Source of the DNA: Amycolatopsis sp. GM8
GTDB taxonomy: Bacteria > Actinomycetota > Actinomycetes > Mycobacteriales > Pseudonocardiaceae
DNA: 64,000 nt
Direction: 5' to 3'
NCBI RefSeq assembly: GCF_021653975.1
Contig: NZ_JAJKFK010000004.1
Coordinates: 184,936 to 248,935, forward strand
Shown: positions 33,901-43,007 of the stretch, one piece after another
How the letters are laid out: each line of letters starts with the position of its first letter
Position numbering within the stretch: position 1 is the stretch's first letter
Translations under genes and position numbers: made by a program
The notes under the pieces: model-generated
Database searches by the model: none
What the model was told of the DNA's origin: nothing
The model's input: only the letters and a program-made list of their open reading frames with translations

Positions 33901-36900
33901 CGCCTGCCCGCGGGGATCGTCGTCGCCGCGCACAACGGTCCACAATCGACAGTGCTGGCCGGGGACCGGGAAGCGGTGCTGCGGCTGAAGGAGTCGTTGG
34001 TGGCGGACGGCATTCGCGCCCGGCTGGTCGAGGTCGACTACGCCTCGCACTCGTCGCACGTCGAGGCGCTCGAAGCACGGCTCCTGCGGAACCTGCCCGA
34101 CGTCGAGACACCCGGAATCCCTGCCGCGGACCTCTACTCGACGGTGACGGGAACCCGCGTCGATCCCCGGGCCGAACCGCTGGGACCCGCGTACTGGTAC
34201 CGCAACCTGAGGCAGCCGGTGCTGCTGCAGCAGGCCGTCGAGGCGGCCATCGGGGACGGGCACCGGGTGTTCGTCGAGATCAGCCCGCATCCCGTGGTGT
34301 CCACCGGGGTCCAGGAGATCCTGGAGGACGCCCAGGTCGAGGACGCCGCCGAACTCGCCGTCATCGGCACGCTCCGCCGGGACGAGGGCGGCCCGGGCCG
34401 GATGCTGCTGTCGGTCGCCGAAGCATGGGTACGGGGAGTGCCGGTGGACTGGGCACGGCAGATCCCGCGGCCTGGCCAGGTCCCGCCGCTGCCGACCTAC
34501 GCCTTCGACCGGCGGCGCCACTGGCTCGACCCCGCGCGGTCCGGGGCCGCGCCGGGCGGCGCGCGTTCCCTGCCCCACCCCGTGCTCACGGCCGGAATCC
34601 GGCAGGCGGATGGCGATCGGGCGCTGCTGTCCGGCCGGGTTTCCCTGGCGACCCATCCCTGGCTGGGCGACCACCGCGTCGCGGGCCGTGTGCTCGTCCC
34701 CGGCGCGGCGCTGGCCGAACTGGCCTCGTACGCGGGTGAGCTGGCGGGGACGCCGCGCGTCGGTGAGCTGATCCTGTCGAAACCGCTGGTGCTGGGCGAG
34801 AGCGGCGTGACCGAGATCCAGGTGGAGATCGGCGCGCCCGGGGAAAACGGCACCCGGTCGATCGGCGTCCACTCGCGACAGGCGGACGACGCCTCTGCCG
34901 GCGGCGTGCTGGGTGGCGAGTGGACGACACACGCCGTCGGTTCCCTGGAGCGCGCGGCCGAGCCCGAGCAGGACCCGTCCGGCGGCACGTGGCCGCCACC
35001 CGGCGCCCGCGAGATCGGCGTCGCCGGGGTCTACGACGAGCTCGCGGCGGCGGGATACCACTACGGGCCCTCGTTCCGCTGCCTGCACGCGTTGTGGCGC
35101 CGGGAAACCGACGTCTACGCGGAAGTCCGTGTCCCGGCGGAGGCGGCGGACCTCAGCGGCTTCGGCATCTCACCCGCGTTGCTCGACTCGACCTTGCACG
35201 CCATCGGCGCCGCGGGCCTGTTCCCCGGTACCGGCGGGGTGCGGCTGCCGTTCGAGTGGCGGGGCTTCACGCGGTACGCGGCCCCGACGCCGGTGCTGCG
35301 TGTGCGGCTCCGCCGGGACGGCGACAACGGCGTCACCGTGCGAATGTCCACATCGGACGGAGTGCTCGTGGCCGACATCGAAGCGATCTCCTTCCGCGAA
35401 GCCGATCCAGCCGAACTCGCACGTCTGGGCGCCGACCCCGATCTTCTCTACCACCTCGTGTGGGAACCGGTGGAAACCGCTGACACGGCGACACCCTGCT
35501 CGGTGGTGACCGTGCCCGGCGGGGACGAGGGCGACGCACCGGGCGCGGCTCGCGCCATGCTGACTGCGGTGCTGGAGGAGACCCTGCGGGCACTGGCCGA
35601 AGTCCCGCCGGAGGAAACCGTGGTGGTCCTGACCTGGTCCGCGATCGTGGCCGCGCCGGGCGAACGAGTGGCGGCACTGGGCGCTGCCGCGGTGTGGGGT
35701 GCCATTCGCAGCCTCCAGGCGGAGGAACCGGGACGCGTCGTCCTGGTGGACACCGACACCGAACGGGATCCGGACGAGCTGGTGCGCGCCGCGGTGGCCA
35801 CCGGCGAACCGCAGGTGGCGGTCCGCGACGGCCAGTTCCTCGTGCCGCGGCTGCGGCACTGGGCACCGCAACTCGTCCTGCCGTCGCGGCAGCAGCCCGG
35901 CTGGCACCTGGAGGCCGGCGACTCGGGTTCGCCGGACGACCTGATTTTCGCGCCCCGCCCGGACGGCGGCGTGCCGGAGCCCGGTCAGGTCCTGGTGTCC
36001 GTGCGGGCTTCCGGCTTGAACTTCCGGGACGCGATGGCCGCACTCGGCATGGTCTACTCCACTTCCGCCGGCCTCGGTGTGGAAGGCGCCGGGGTGGTGC
36101 TGGCGGTAGGCGACGGAGTGCACGGGTTCCGGCCCGGCGACCGGGTGATGGGCCTGATCGCCAGTGGTATCGGCCCCACCGCGACCACGGATCACCGGCT
36201 GCTGGCCCCGATCCCGGCCGGCTGGTCGTTCGCGCAGGCGGCCTCGATCCCGGCGGTCTACCTCACCGCGTACTACGCGCTGCGCGATCTCGCCGGCGCG
36301 GTGCGGGGGGAGACCCTCCTCGTGCACTCCGCCGCGGGCGGGGTCGGTGGCGCCGCCATCCAGCTCGCCCGGCACTGGGGTCTCGTCGTGTTCGGCACCA
36401 CGAGCGAAGGCAAGCGGCAGGCGGTCCAGGACAGCGGAGTGCCTCCGGAGCGCATCGCCTCCTCCCGTGATCTGTCCTTTGCGGACAGTGTGCGTTCGGT
36501 CGCCGGGGAACACGGGATCGACATCGTGCTGAACTCGCTGAGCGGTGACTTCGTCGATGTGTCACTGGGACTGCTCGGCCAAGGCGGCCGGTTCCTGGAG
36601 ATGGGGAAGACCGATATTCGGGACCCGGATTCCGTCGCGCGTGCGCACAACGGAGTCCGGTACCAGGCTTTCGACTTGTTCGAGGCCGGGCCGGACCGGA
36701 TCGCCGAGATGCTGGCCGAACTCGTCGTTCTGTTCGAGTCGGGCGTCCTGACGCCACCACCCGTGACCGCGTGGCCCGTCGGGCAGGCGCCGACCGCGCT
36801 GAAATACCTCAGCCAGGCGCGGCACATCGGCAAGGTGGTGCTGCGGATCCCGCGGCCTCTCGACCCGGACGGCACGGTGCTGATCACCGGCGGCACCGGC

Positions 36901-38067
36901 GGCGTCGGGCGCCTCGTGGCCGCGCATTTCGCCCGGGAGCACGGGGCTCATCACCTGCTGCTGGTCAGCCGGCAGGGCGAGCGCGCCGAATCCGTTGCCG
37001 AGCTGACGGCGGAACTCCGCGCCCTCGGCGCCGAGGTGAGCTTCGCTGCGGCGGACGTCGCGGACGGCGACGCGCTCGCCGCCGTGCTGGACGCGATCCC
37101 GCCCGAGCGACCGCTGACAGCGGTGGTGCACGCGGCAGGAGTTCTCGCCGACGCCACCGCCGCCACGCTCACCCCGGCGCTGCTCGACACCGTGCTGCGG
37201 CCCAAGGTCGACGGGGCGTGGCACCTCCACCGGCTGACGAGAGACGCCGATCTCGCTGCCTTCGTGCTCTTCTCGTCGGCGGCCGGTGTGGTCGGCAACC
37301 CCGGACAGGCCGCCTACGCGGCGGCGAACGTGTGGCTCGACGCGCTGGCCGAGCGGCGAGAACGGCAGGGGCTGCCCGCGACGTCGATCGCCTGGGGGCT
37401 CTGGCAGTCCGACAGCGCGATGACCGGCACGATGTCGGCCACCGACCGGGCCAGGATGGCGGGCTCAGGCGTCCTTCCCCTTTCGGCGCCGGAAAGCTTG
37501 GCCCTTCTCGACACGGCGATGACCGCCGACGTCCCGGCGCCGGCCGCGATCCGGCTCGACCTCGCCAGGCTCGCCGCGCGCGGAAGTGCCGAGCTGCCCG
37601 CCGTGCTGCGCTCACTGGTGCGGCCGTCACCGGCCGGCACACCCGAGGGCCCCGGGATGGCCGACCTGCCCGGCCTGCTGGCCCGCTCCGACGAACCGAG
37701 GAGACGAGAACTCGTGAGCGACGCCGTCGGGCGCACCGTGACCGCGGTACTCGGGCAGGGGCCGATCGACGGTGAACACCGCACGTTCAAGGAGCTGGGT
37801 TTCGACTCGCTCACCTCGGTGGAACTGCGCAACCGCTTGATGCGGATCACCGGGCTGCGGATGCCGGCCACCGTCGTGTTCGACCACCCGACCCCGTCGG
37901 CGCTCGTGGGTTTCCTGCTGGGACAGCTCGTTCCCAGCCCGGTCACCAGGACGCCGGAACCCGCGGCGACGCCACCGGTCGAGCTCGGGAACGCGACGGC
38001 CGAGGAGCTCTTCCGGTTCATCGACGCCGAGCTGCGTGGCCAGGACACGCCGGAACGAGAGGGGTGA
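27994..38067 (+). CDS. abyB2: Type I PKS: modules 4 and 5 (AbyB2 homologue)
   Basis: 3357 residues; ATG with GGGGAG upstream, 25 bases after abyB1. An N-terminal coiled-coil docking helix (residues 1-30, KLRDYLKRTTSDLLRTRAKL) is followed by KS-AT-DH(inactive)-ACP and KS-AT-DH-ER-KR-ACP. Module 4: KS Cys206, AT Ser653 with GHSQG/YASH (methylmalonyl), degenerate DH, no KR, ACP Ser1251. Module 5: KS Cys1477, AT Ser1919 with GHSQG/YASH, DH His2227, ER with HSAAGGVGGAA at about 2780, KR Tyr3108, ACP Ser3272; the tail after the last ACP carries a docking region. The protein leaves a ketone and then a fully reduced CH2, adding the two methyl-bearing carbons seen at C6 and C4 of abyssomicins. Confidence 0.97.
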   Translation: MVNEDKLRDYLKRTTSDLLRTRAKLDEAEYAAREPLAIVSMACRYPGGVRTPDQLWELVRSGTDAVGPFPSDRGWPLDDLIDPDPDAAGTSYASEGGFLYDAADFDAELFGVSPREALSLDPQQRLLLQTAWEVFERAGINPRSVSGLDAGVFVGLMYNDYGSRHVRAPEGFEGFIGTGSAGSIASGRISYTFGLTGPALTVDTACSSSLVALHYGAQAVRRGDCELALVGGATVMATPATFIEFSRQRGLSQDGRCKAYAAAADGTGWAEGVGLVLIERLSEARRKGHPVVAVLRGSAVNQDGTSTQLSAPSGTAQQRVIRAALADARLGPSDVDAIEGHGTGTGLGDPIEARALLETYGRARTADDPVLLGSLKSNIGHTQTAAGIGGVIKMALAMRHGLLPRSLHIDRPSAHVDWDSGAVSLLTGPALWPERNRPRRAAVSSFGISGTNAHVILEQAPAEEAPERDALDARPVAWVLSGHTEKALQGQLTRLRQHIADHPELDPADVASTLVRSRATLAHRAVAVGTGLDELALALEALELGQPSPRAVSGEAVAPERTVFVFPGQGSQWLGMATALLDDCEPFRTEIHRCAGALAAHVDWDLLEVLGSDDPALLERVDVVQPALFAVMVSLAAAWRSIGVTPAAVVGHSQGEIAAACVAGLLTLDDAAALVALRSKELVTLAGTGGMASIEASADEVTRLAGDSAIEIAAFNGPRATVVSGPASAVAALVARCESSGVRARLVPVDYASHSAAVETVRERLLSALGRVRPRDGEVEFFSTVTAGRVAGGSLTSEYWYENLRRPVRLTDTITTLAEAGYHAFVEVSPHPLLVPALRDTFEDASLPASAVGTLRRDHGGLDQLLTSAGGLFANGGAVDWESTVEGRTVDLPTYAFDEQRFWLEAGTASAGTGHPLLGTAVEQAGTGGAVFDGVLADRAGNWVREHWLGDRTVLTGSAILELALSAGAETGMPFVEELTLLAPLEVPAGPVRIQVGVGAPEDGRAPLTVHSRHSEDGPWLLHASGRLAEDRQDATRARVAGWRPPSDAEPFDVAAGYAALEELGVGYGPAFRAVRKAWRAGTELYAEIELDEESPGSFALHPVLIDAATHVWAFDRVRDAAGSSGTAPIAVPFSFSGVRLLAGGARLLHVRLARGDSGISLTAVDPAGAPVLIVDELVTREAGELGAATGTAPVRRRKTVRPLAASNGLGKQSEEEVLSLVTAAVAGVLGHSSPRAVRADRPFRDLGLDSLTAVQLRDHLGKALGRKLSATVVFDHPTPRELARYLAVDPGTPAASSAASRTDEPIAIVSMGCRYPGGVRSPEDLWRLVESGGDAIGEFPDDRGWPLESLFDDDPDTPGTSYARHGGFLHDAAQFDAGFFEMNPREARAADPQQRLLLETAWETVQRAGIDPSSLAGSRTGVYTGLIYTEYGGRVQADPAEHGGYLGTGSAGSVASGRISYTFGLRGPAITVDTACSSSLVALHLAAQALRAGECDLALVGGATVMATPATFVEFSRQRGLSPDGRCRAFADAANGTGFGEGVGLILVERLSDATRNGHPVLAIVKGSAVNQDGASNGLTAPNGPSQERVIADALASAGLVPADVDAVEAHGTGTTLGDPVEAQALLATYGADRAEDSPLWLGSLKSNIGHTQAAAGVGGLIKMVLALDRQTLPRTLHAETASKHVDWSRGGVALLTENTPWPRTERPRRFGVSAFGMSGTNAHIIVEEAGPPATPAARPAAVVVPLLLSAKTEASLRGEARRLREFLEQDGEFGLAEIAGTLVHGRPGFAHRAVVVARDRGEAIAGLSAVETGAPAANVVTGHATAEHAPVFLYPGQGSQWAGMARELLEASPEFAARVGECAAALSEHTEWSLREALDSPAGDAEVIQPSLWAMMSGLTEVWASFGVEPAAVIGHSQGEISAALAAGALSLEDAAAVVALRAKELSAIAGRGAMLSVAAPAEVLSARLPAGIVVAAHNGPQSTVLAGDREAVLRLKESLVADGIRARLVEVDYASHSSHVEALEARLLRNLPDVETPGIPAADLYSTVTGTRVDPRAEPLGPAYWYRNLRQPVLLQQAVEAAIGDGHRVFVEISPHPVVSTGVQEILEDAQVEDAAELAVIGTLRRDEGGPGRMLLSVAEAWVRGVPVDWARQIPRPGQVPPLPTYAFDRRRHWLDPARSGAAPGGARSLPHPVLTAGIRQADGDRALLSGRVSLATHPWLGDHRVAGRVLVPGAALAELASYAGELAGTPRVGELILSKPLVLGESGVTEIQVEIGAPGENGTRSIGVHSRQADDASAGGVLGGEWTTHAVGSLERAAEPEQDPSGGTWPPPGAREIGVAGVYDELAAAGYHYGPSFRCLHALWRRETDVYAEVRVPAEAADLSGFGISPALLDSTLHAIGAAGLFPGTGGVRLPFEWRGFTRYAAPTPVLRVRLRRDGDNGVTVRMSTSDGVLVADIEAISFREADPAELARLGADPDLLYHLVWEPVETADTATPCSVVTVPGGDEGDAPGAARAMLTAVLEETLRALAEVPPEETVVVLTWSAIVAAPGERVAALGAAAVWGAIRSLQAEEPGRVVLVDTDTERDPDELVRAAVATGEPQVAVRDGQFLVPRLRHWAPQLVLPSRQQPGWHLEAGDSGSPDDLIFAPRPDGGVPEPGQVLVSVRASGLNFRDAMAALGMVYSTSAGLGVEGAGVVLAVGDGVHGFRPGDRVMGLIASGIGPTATTDHRLLAPIPAGWSFAQAASIPAVYLTAYYALRDLAGAVRGETLLVHSAAGGVGGAAIQLARHWGLVVFGTTSEGKRQAVQDSGVPPERIASSRDLSFADSVRSVAGEHGIDIVLNSLSGDFVDVSLGLLGQGGRFLEMGKTDIRDPDSVARAHNGVRYQAFDLFEAGPDRIAEMLAELVVLFESGVLTPPPVTAWPVGQAPTALKYLSQARHIGKVVLRIPRPLDPDGTVLITGGTGGVGRLVAAHFAREHGAHHLLLVSRQGERAESVAELTAELRALGAEVSFAAADVADGDALAAVLDAIPPERPLTAVVHAAGVLADATAATLTPALLDTVLRPKVDGAWHLHRLTRDADLAAFVLFSSAAGVVGNPGQAAYAAANVWLDALAERRERQGLPATSIAWGLWQSDSAMTGTMSATDRARMAGSGVLPLSAPESLALLDTAMTADVPAPAAIRLDLARLAARGSAELPAVLRSLVRPSPAGTPEGPGMADLPGLLARSDEPRRRELVSDAVGRTVTAVLGQGPIDGEHRTFKELGFDSLTSVELRNRLMRITGLRMPATVVFDHPTPSALVGFLLGQLVPSPVTRTPEPAATPPVELGNATAEELFRFIDAELRGQDTPEREG
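28084..31860 (+). other. Module 4: KS-AT(methylmalonyl)-dead DH-ACP, no KR
   Basis: After the AT there is a DH-like region in which HxxxGxxxxP reads H-WLGDRTVL-T: the Pro is lost and the Gly shifted. The Asp of DAATH is kept. The sequence then runs straight into the ACP with no KR Rossmann motif, so the beta-ketone is retained. This gives the C7 ketone of the abyssomicin enone. Confidence 0.9.
31909..37920 (+). other. Module 5: KS-AT(methylmalonyl)-DH-ER-KR-ACP
   Basis: The only fully reducing module. DH H-RVA-G-RVLV-P with DSTLH, ER with a nucleotide-binding HSAAGGVGG motif (about 36320-36360), KR TGGTGGVG with Tyr3108; the KR LDD position reads LAD. It predicts CH2 at C5 and methyl at C4. 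Confidence 0.93.
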
Positions 38068-38073
38068 GAGATC

Positions 38074-41000
38074 GTGAGTGACGAGCAGAAACTGGTCGAG
38101 TACCTGAAGTGGACGACCGCCGAGCTCACCAGGACCAGACAACGGCTGGCAGAGCTGGAATCCGCGGCGGACGCGCCGGTCGCCATCGTGTCGGCGGCCT
38201 GCCGGTACCCGGGTGGAGTGAACGACCCGGAAGACCTGTGGCGTGCGGTGTCGGGCGGGATCGACGTGGTCTCGGACTTCCCGGCGGACCGAGGTTGGGC
38301 CGTCGCGGGTGCGTCGCGGGGCGGTTTCCTCGACGACGCCGCCGGTTTCGACGCCGGGTTCTTCGGCATCGGCCCGCGCGAGGCGCTGGCCATGGACCCG
38401 CAGCACCGCCTGCTCCTGGAGACCGCCTGGGAGGCGTTCGAACGAGCGGAAGTCGTGCCGGAGACGTTGCGCGGCAGCCGGACCGGAGTGTTCACCGGGG
38501 TGATCTACCAGGACTACGCGCCCCGGACCGGCACGGAGCCCGAAGAGCTCGAGGGTTACTTCATGACGGGCAACGCGGCGAGCATCGCGTCGGGCCGGGT
38601 CGCTTTCACCTTCGGGCTCGAGGGCCCGGCGATCACCATCGACACGGCCTGCTCGTCCTCGCTGGTGGCCATCCACCTCGCGGCGGACTCCCTGCGCCGC
38701 GCGGAGTGCGATCTCGCGCTGGCGGGCGGCGTGACGGTGATGGCCACGCCCCGCGTCTTCACCGACTTCGCCCGCCAGCGCGGTCTGGCCGCGGACGGCC
38801 GGTGCAAGGCGTTCGGGAAGGGCGCCGACGGCACCGGATTCGGTGAGGGCGCGGGCATCCTGCTGCTGGAACGGCTTCCTGACGCCGTCCGCAACGGACA
38901 CGAGGTGCTGGGCCTGATCCGCGGCTCCGCGGTGAACCAGGACGGCGCGAGCAACGGCCTCACCGCACCGAACGGCACGGCGCAGCGGAAGGTCATCGCG
39001 GCCGCGCTCGCCGCCGGCGGCGTGAGCGCGGACCAGATCGACGCGGTGGAGGCGCACGGAACCGGCACCGCACTCGGCGATCCCATCGAAGCCGGCGCCC
39101 TGATCGAGACCTACGGCGCGCACCCCGATCGCGAACAGCCGGTGCTGGTGGGCTCGATCAAATCGAACATCGGTCACACGCAGGCCGCGGCCGGCGTGGC
39201 CGGGGTGATCAAAATGCTGCAGGCGCTGCGGAACGAACAGCTACCGCCGACCCTGCACGCGAGCGAGCGCAACGAGCTCGTCGACTGGACCGCCGGGAAG
39301 GTGGAGGTGCTCACGGAGGCGGTGCCGTGGCCACGCGGTGAGCGCGTTCGCCGTGCCGGCGTGTCCTCCTTCGGGATCAGCGGCACCAATGCCCACCTGA
39401 TCATCGAGGAGGCCGCCGCGCCCGAGCCCGCGGACCCGCTTCCGCCATCGCCGGGGGACGCCGTGCCGTGGGTGCTCTCCGGCAAGAGCGAGAACGCCGT
39501 CCGCGCGCAGGCGACCGCGCTGGCCGACCTGCTCCGCTCCGCCGGAGACATCGATCTCGCCGCGGTCGGCAGGACACTGGCGACCGGCCGGATGCACTTT
39601 TCCCATCGTGCGGCGGTAATCGGGGAGACTTCCGCGGAGCTCCAGCGGGCGCTGAGCGCACCGTTCGCGATCAGCAAAGTCCGCAAGGCAGCGGTGGTCG
39701 CGGTGGTGTTCAGCGGCCAGGGAACGCAGCGGGCACGGATGGGCCATCCGCTTTTCGAGCGATACCCGGTCTATGCCAAGGCTTTCGACGCCGCGTGCGC
39801 GGCGCTCGACTCCGCCCGGGAGCGCTCGGCGGAAAGCGTTCCGTTGCGGGACGTCGTGTTCGCCCCGCCTGGAACCGAACTCGCCGAAGCGTTGCACCGC
39901 ACGGAGTTCACACAGCCCGCCCTGTTCGCCACTCAGCTGGCGCTCTACCGGCTCGCGGAGGACTGGGGAGTGGTGCCCGCCGCGGTCATGGGGCACTCGA
40001 TCGGTGAGCTCACCGCGGCGCACGTGGCGGGCGCGCTGGCGCTGGAAGACGCCGCGAGCCTGGTGGTCGAGCGAGCACTGGCCATGCAGGACGCCCCGGC
40101 GGGCGGGAGCATGCTCGCCATCCGCGCCTCGGAGCAGGACGTCGCGAAGTCCCTGGAGACCACCGCCGGGCAGGTGTGCCTGGCCGCGGTGAACGGCCCG
40201 CGCTCGACCGTCGTCTCCGGCGACGGCGACGCGGTGCGGCGGCTGGCCGCCGCGTGGCGGGCGAAGGGCGTCCGGACGAAGGCCCTCAAGGTCAGTCACG
40301 CGTTCCACTCCCACCACATGGACCCGGTGCTGGCCCGGCTGACGCGGGCGGCGACCGGGCTCGCCGTCGGCGAACCGCGGATCCCGCTGATCTCCAACCG
40401 GACCGGCCGTGCCGCGACCGCCGCCGAGTTGCGCGAGCCGGGGTACTGGGCGGGCCACGTACGCGGCACCGTCCGGTTCCACGACGGTGTGCGGACGCTG
40501 CACGAGCTCGGTTGCACCGTCTACCTCGAAGCCGGACCGGACGCCACGACGACCGGCATGGTGGCCGACTGTGTCGCCGGGACGGAGAACGCCGGGACCG
40601 CGATCGCACTCGTGCGCGAGCCCGCTTCGGAGGTGCGTTCCGTTCGCTCCGCGATCGCCCAGGTACACACCGCCGGTGCCACGGTGGAGTGGACCAAAGT
40701 GCTCGGCAGTGGCCGCGGCGCGGCCGTCCCGACCTATCCCTTCCAGCGCGAGCACTACTGGTTCTCGGCACCGGCCGTCGCACCGCCTGCGAGCGCGGTT
40801 CCCCCATCCCGGGCGTCGTCCGCCGTCCAGGCGTTCGACGGGGTGCCCGAGGCCGAGCGGCACGATGTCCTGCTCGCGCTGGTGGTGGACGCGGTGAACC
40901 GGGCGCTCGGACACGACGGCGCGGTCGTGGCACCGGACGACAACCTGCTGGACGCCGGGATCACTTCCTTCGCGGCGCTCGAGGTGACCAACCGGCTCGC

Positions 41001-41109
41001 CGAGATCGCGGGTATCGCCGTGCCGCCCAGCACCATGTTCGACCACAGCACGGCACGGGAACTCGTCGGTGCCCTGGCGCCCGGCGTGAGCACGGGGGAG
41101 CGGTCGTGA
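38074..41109 (+). CDS. abyB3: Type I PKS: module 6, KS-AT-ACP (AbyB3 homologue)
   Basis: 1011 residues from a GTG with GAGAGGGG upstream. N-terminal coiled-coil docking helix ([20 protein letters not shown]), then KS with Cys193, AT with Ser642 (GHSIG) and HAFH (malonyl), and a C-terminal ACP (Ser965). No ketoreductase, dehydratase or thioesterase follows, so the chain ends as a beta-keto thioester, the substrate needed for tetronate formation. The ACP motif is unusual: AGITSFAAL, with Thr where Asp of the DSL motif normally stands. This may mark recognition by the KASIII-like synthase. The gene end overlaps the FkbH start by GTGA. Confidence 0.96.
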   Translation: MSDEQKLVEYLKWTTAELTRTRQRLAELESAADAPVAIVSAACRYPGGVNDPEDLWRAVSGGIDVVSDFPADRGWAVAGASRGGFLDDAAGFDAGFFGIGPREALAMDPQHRLLLETAWEAFERAEVVPETLRGSRTGVFTGVIYQDYAPRTGTEPEELEGYFMTGNAASIASGRVAFTFGLEGPAITIDTACSSSLVAIHLAADSLRRAECDLALAGGVTVMATPRVFTDFARQRGLAADGRCKAFGKGADGTGFGEGAGILLLERLPDAVRNGHEVLGLIRGSAVNQDGASNGLTAPNGTAQRKVIAAALAAGGVSADQIDAVEAHGTGTALGDPIEAGALIETYGAHPDREQPVLVGSIKSNIGHTQAAAGVAGVIKMLQALRNEQLPPTLHASERNELVDWTAGKVEVLTEAVPWPRGERVRRAGVSSFGISGTNAHLIIEEAAAPEPADPLPPSPGDAVPWVLSGKSENAVRAQATALADLLRSAGDIDLAAVGRTLATGRMHFSHRAAVIGETSAELQRALSAPFAISKVRKAAVVAVVFSGQGTQRARMGHPLFERYPVYAKAFDAACAALDSARERSAESVPLRDVVFAPPGTELAEALHRTEFTQPALFATQLALYRLAEDWGVVPAAVMGHSIGELTAAHVAGALALEDAASLVVERALAMQDAPAGGSMLAIRASEQDVAKSLETTAGQVCLAAVNGPRSTVVSGDGDAVRRLAAAWRAKGVRTKALKVSHAFHSHHMDPVLARLTRAATGLAVGEPRIPLISNRTGRAATAAELREPGYWAGHVRGTVRFHDGVRTLHELGCTVYLEAGPDATTTGMVADCVAGTENAGTAIALVREPASEVRSVRSAIAQVHTAGATVEWTKVLGSGRGAAVPTYPFQREHYWFSAPAVAPPASAVPPSRASSAVQAFDGVPEAERHDVLLALVVDAVNRALGHDGAVVAPDDNLLDAGITSFAALEVTNRLAEIAGIAVPPSTMFDHSTARELVGALAPGVSTGERS

Positions 41110-43007
41110 CCGGGCCGTCGGCGGAAGCCAGGGAGAAACTCCTGGCACTGCACCGCGATCGCCTGCTGGTGGACCGCTACGACGAGGCGGGGCGGCTGCT
41201 GGCCGCCATGACGCCGGCCGACCGGGCGCGGTCGGCGCGGCTGCTGGAGCGGGTGGACACCGCCGCGGTGGCCGACAAGCACCCGCGGCTCCCATCGGTC
41301 ACCGTCGCGGTGACGGGGCACGGCACGCTCAGCGCGTTGCGGACGGCGCTGACCGGCGAACTGTGCGCCCACGGCTTCCTGCCACGGGTGCGCCTGTCGG
41401 ATTTCGACTCGTACGTGTTCGATCTCGGCGACCGGAACAGCGGTCTCTACGCCGCACGGCCCGACGTCACCGTGTGCGTGCTGGACCACTCCACGGTCTT
41501 CGACGAGGTGCCGGTTCCGTTCACCCCCGAGGACGTCGCGCACGCCTTCGAACGTAAACTCGAGCTGTGGCGCGGACTGGTCGGCACATTCCGCTCCGCT
41601 GGCACGGGCACCCTCGTGCTCAACACGATCCCACTGCCACGGCACTTTCCCGCCCAGCTGCTCGACTACCCGGCCAAGGCGCGCCTGGGTGCCGTGTGGC
41701 GAGCGGCGAACGCGGAGCTGCTCGGGCTGGCCGACGCGGCCGGCTCGATCGTGGTGCTCGATCTCGACCCGCTGCTGACGACCGGTGTCGAGCTGGTCGA
41801 GCCCCGGTTCGAGGTCTATACCAGTGCGCATCTGTCCGAGTCGCTGCTCACGGCGTACGCGGGCGAACTGGGACACCTCGTGCGCGCGCGGTCCGGCCGC
41901 ACGAAGAAGGTGCTCGCGCTCGATCTGGACCAGACCTTGTGGGGTGGGGTACTCGGTGACGACGGCGTCGAAGGTATCGAGGTGGCGCACGGCCATCGCG
42001 GCGAGGCCTTCCACGGTTTCCAGCGGGTGGTCAAACAGTTGCAGTCGCAGGGTGTGCTGCTGGCCGCGGTGAGCAAGAACGACCACGACGCCGTGGACGG
42101 CGCGTTGCGTGAGCACCCGGACATGCTGCTGCGCAACGAGGACTTCGTCCGGGTGCTCGCGAACTGGCGGCCCAAGCCGGACAACCTGCGTGAACTGGTG
42201 GGCTCACTGAACCTCGGCGCGGACAGCGTCGTCTTCGCCGACGACAGCGCCCACGAATGCGCCGCCGTCGCGGGCGACCTGCCCGAGGTGACCGTCGTCG
42301 AGCTCGACGCGGAGCCCGCCCTGCACGCGCGGAAACTCCTTGCCCAGGCGTGGTTCTCCCGGATGGAGACCACCGCGGAGGACCGGGCGAGGACCCGGCT
42401 CTACCACGAGGAGACCGCACGGTCGGATTTCCTGTCCGCGGCCGCGACACCCGAGGACTTCTTGGCGGGGCTGGGGGTGTCGGTCACACTGGGACCCGTC
42501 GCCGCGGCCGATGTGCCGCGGGTTTCCCAGTTGACGTTGCGCACCAACCAGTTCAACCTCACGACCGAACGCCTGAGTCAGGCGGACGTGCGGGCACTGG
42601 CGGCCGGGCCGGCGGCGCGGGTGCTCACCATCTCCGCGCGCGACCGCTTCGGGGACAACGGGATCGTCGGTGTGCTCACCCTGCGGGCCGAGGAAGGCGA
42701 ACTCCACATCGGCAACTTCCTGCTCAGTTGCCGGGTGTTCGCCCGCGGCATCGAGCAGGCTTGCCTGTCGTCCGTCCTCGGCGCCGCACGACGGCACGGC
42801 TACCGCGTCGTGCGCGGCAGCTACCGGCCGACAGCGAAGAACGCGAAAGTCGAAAAGCTCTACCCGCACTACGGATTCACCGGCGGTGACGGGGAGTACG
42901 CCCACGACCTCAGTCACATCTTGGACGTCCCGGCACACCTGACGATCGAGATCACCGGGGGTCTCGTGCCCGAAACGCGACCGGAAGGGGCGGAACCGTG
43001 CGCATAG
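41106..43007 (+). CDS. abyA2: FkbH-type glyceryl transferase/phosphatase (AbyA2 homologue)
   Basis: 633 residues from GTG overlapping the abyB3 stop. The HAD phosphatase motif DLDQT is at 273-277 within [16 protein letters not shown], followed by the KPDNL and FADDSAHE blocks and a C-terminal GNAT-like domain with FGDNGIVGV and [13 protein letters not shown]. FkbH enzymes take D-1,3-bisphosphoglycerate, remove a phosphate, and load the glyceryl group onto the discrete ACP. Here that ACP is at 6747-6968, more than 34 kb away behind the PKS genes, so the gene is separated from the rest of the cassette. The N-terminal 270 residues match the long form of the family found in tetronate clusters. 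Confidence 0.93.
   Translation: MTGPSAEAREKLLALHRDRLLVDRYDEAGRLLAAMTPADRARSARLLERVDTAAVADKHPRLPSVTVAVTGHGTLSALRTALTGELCAHGFLPRVRLSDFDSYVFDLGDRNSGLYAARPDVTVCVLDHSTVFDEVPVPFTPEDVAHAFERKLELWRGLVGTFRSAGTGTLVLNTIPLPRHFPAQLLDYPAKARLGAVWRAANAELLGLADAAGSIVVLDLDPLLTTGVELVEPRFEVYTSAHLSESLLTAYAGELGHLVRARSGRTKKVLALDLDQTLWGGVLGDDGVEGIEVAHGHRGEAFHGFQRVVKQLQSQGVLLAAVSKNDHDAVDGALREHPDMLLRNEDFVRVLANWRPKPDNLRELVGSLNLGADSVVFADDSAHECAAVAGDLPEVTVVELDAEPALHARKLLAQAWFSRMETTAEDRARTRLYHEETARSDFLSAAATPEDFLAGLGVSVTLGPVAAADVPRVSQLTLRTNQFNLTTERLSQADVRALAAGPAARVLTISARDRFGDNGIVGVLTLRAEEGELHIGNFLLSCRVFARGIEQACLSSVLGAARRHGYRVVRGSYRPTAKNAKVEKLYPHYGFTGGDGEYAHDLSHILDVPAHLTIEITGGLVPETRPEGAEPCA

Noticed and set aside
31693..35088. 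Very long open frame on the minus strand (over 1100 codons) opposite modules 4 and 5, and similar ones opposite the other PKS genes
   Set aside because: Antisense frames stay open in GC-rich genes by codon bias; the products are low-complexity Arg/Gly/Ala/His-rich strings without domains.
40600..41109. Possible thioesterase or reductive domain at the end of the last PKS protein
   Set aside because: The chain ends directly after the ACP; no GxSxG or Rossmann motif follows.
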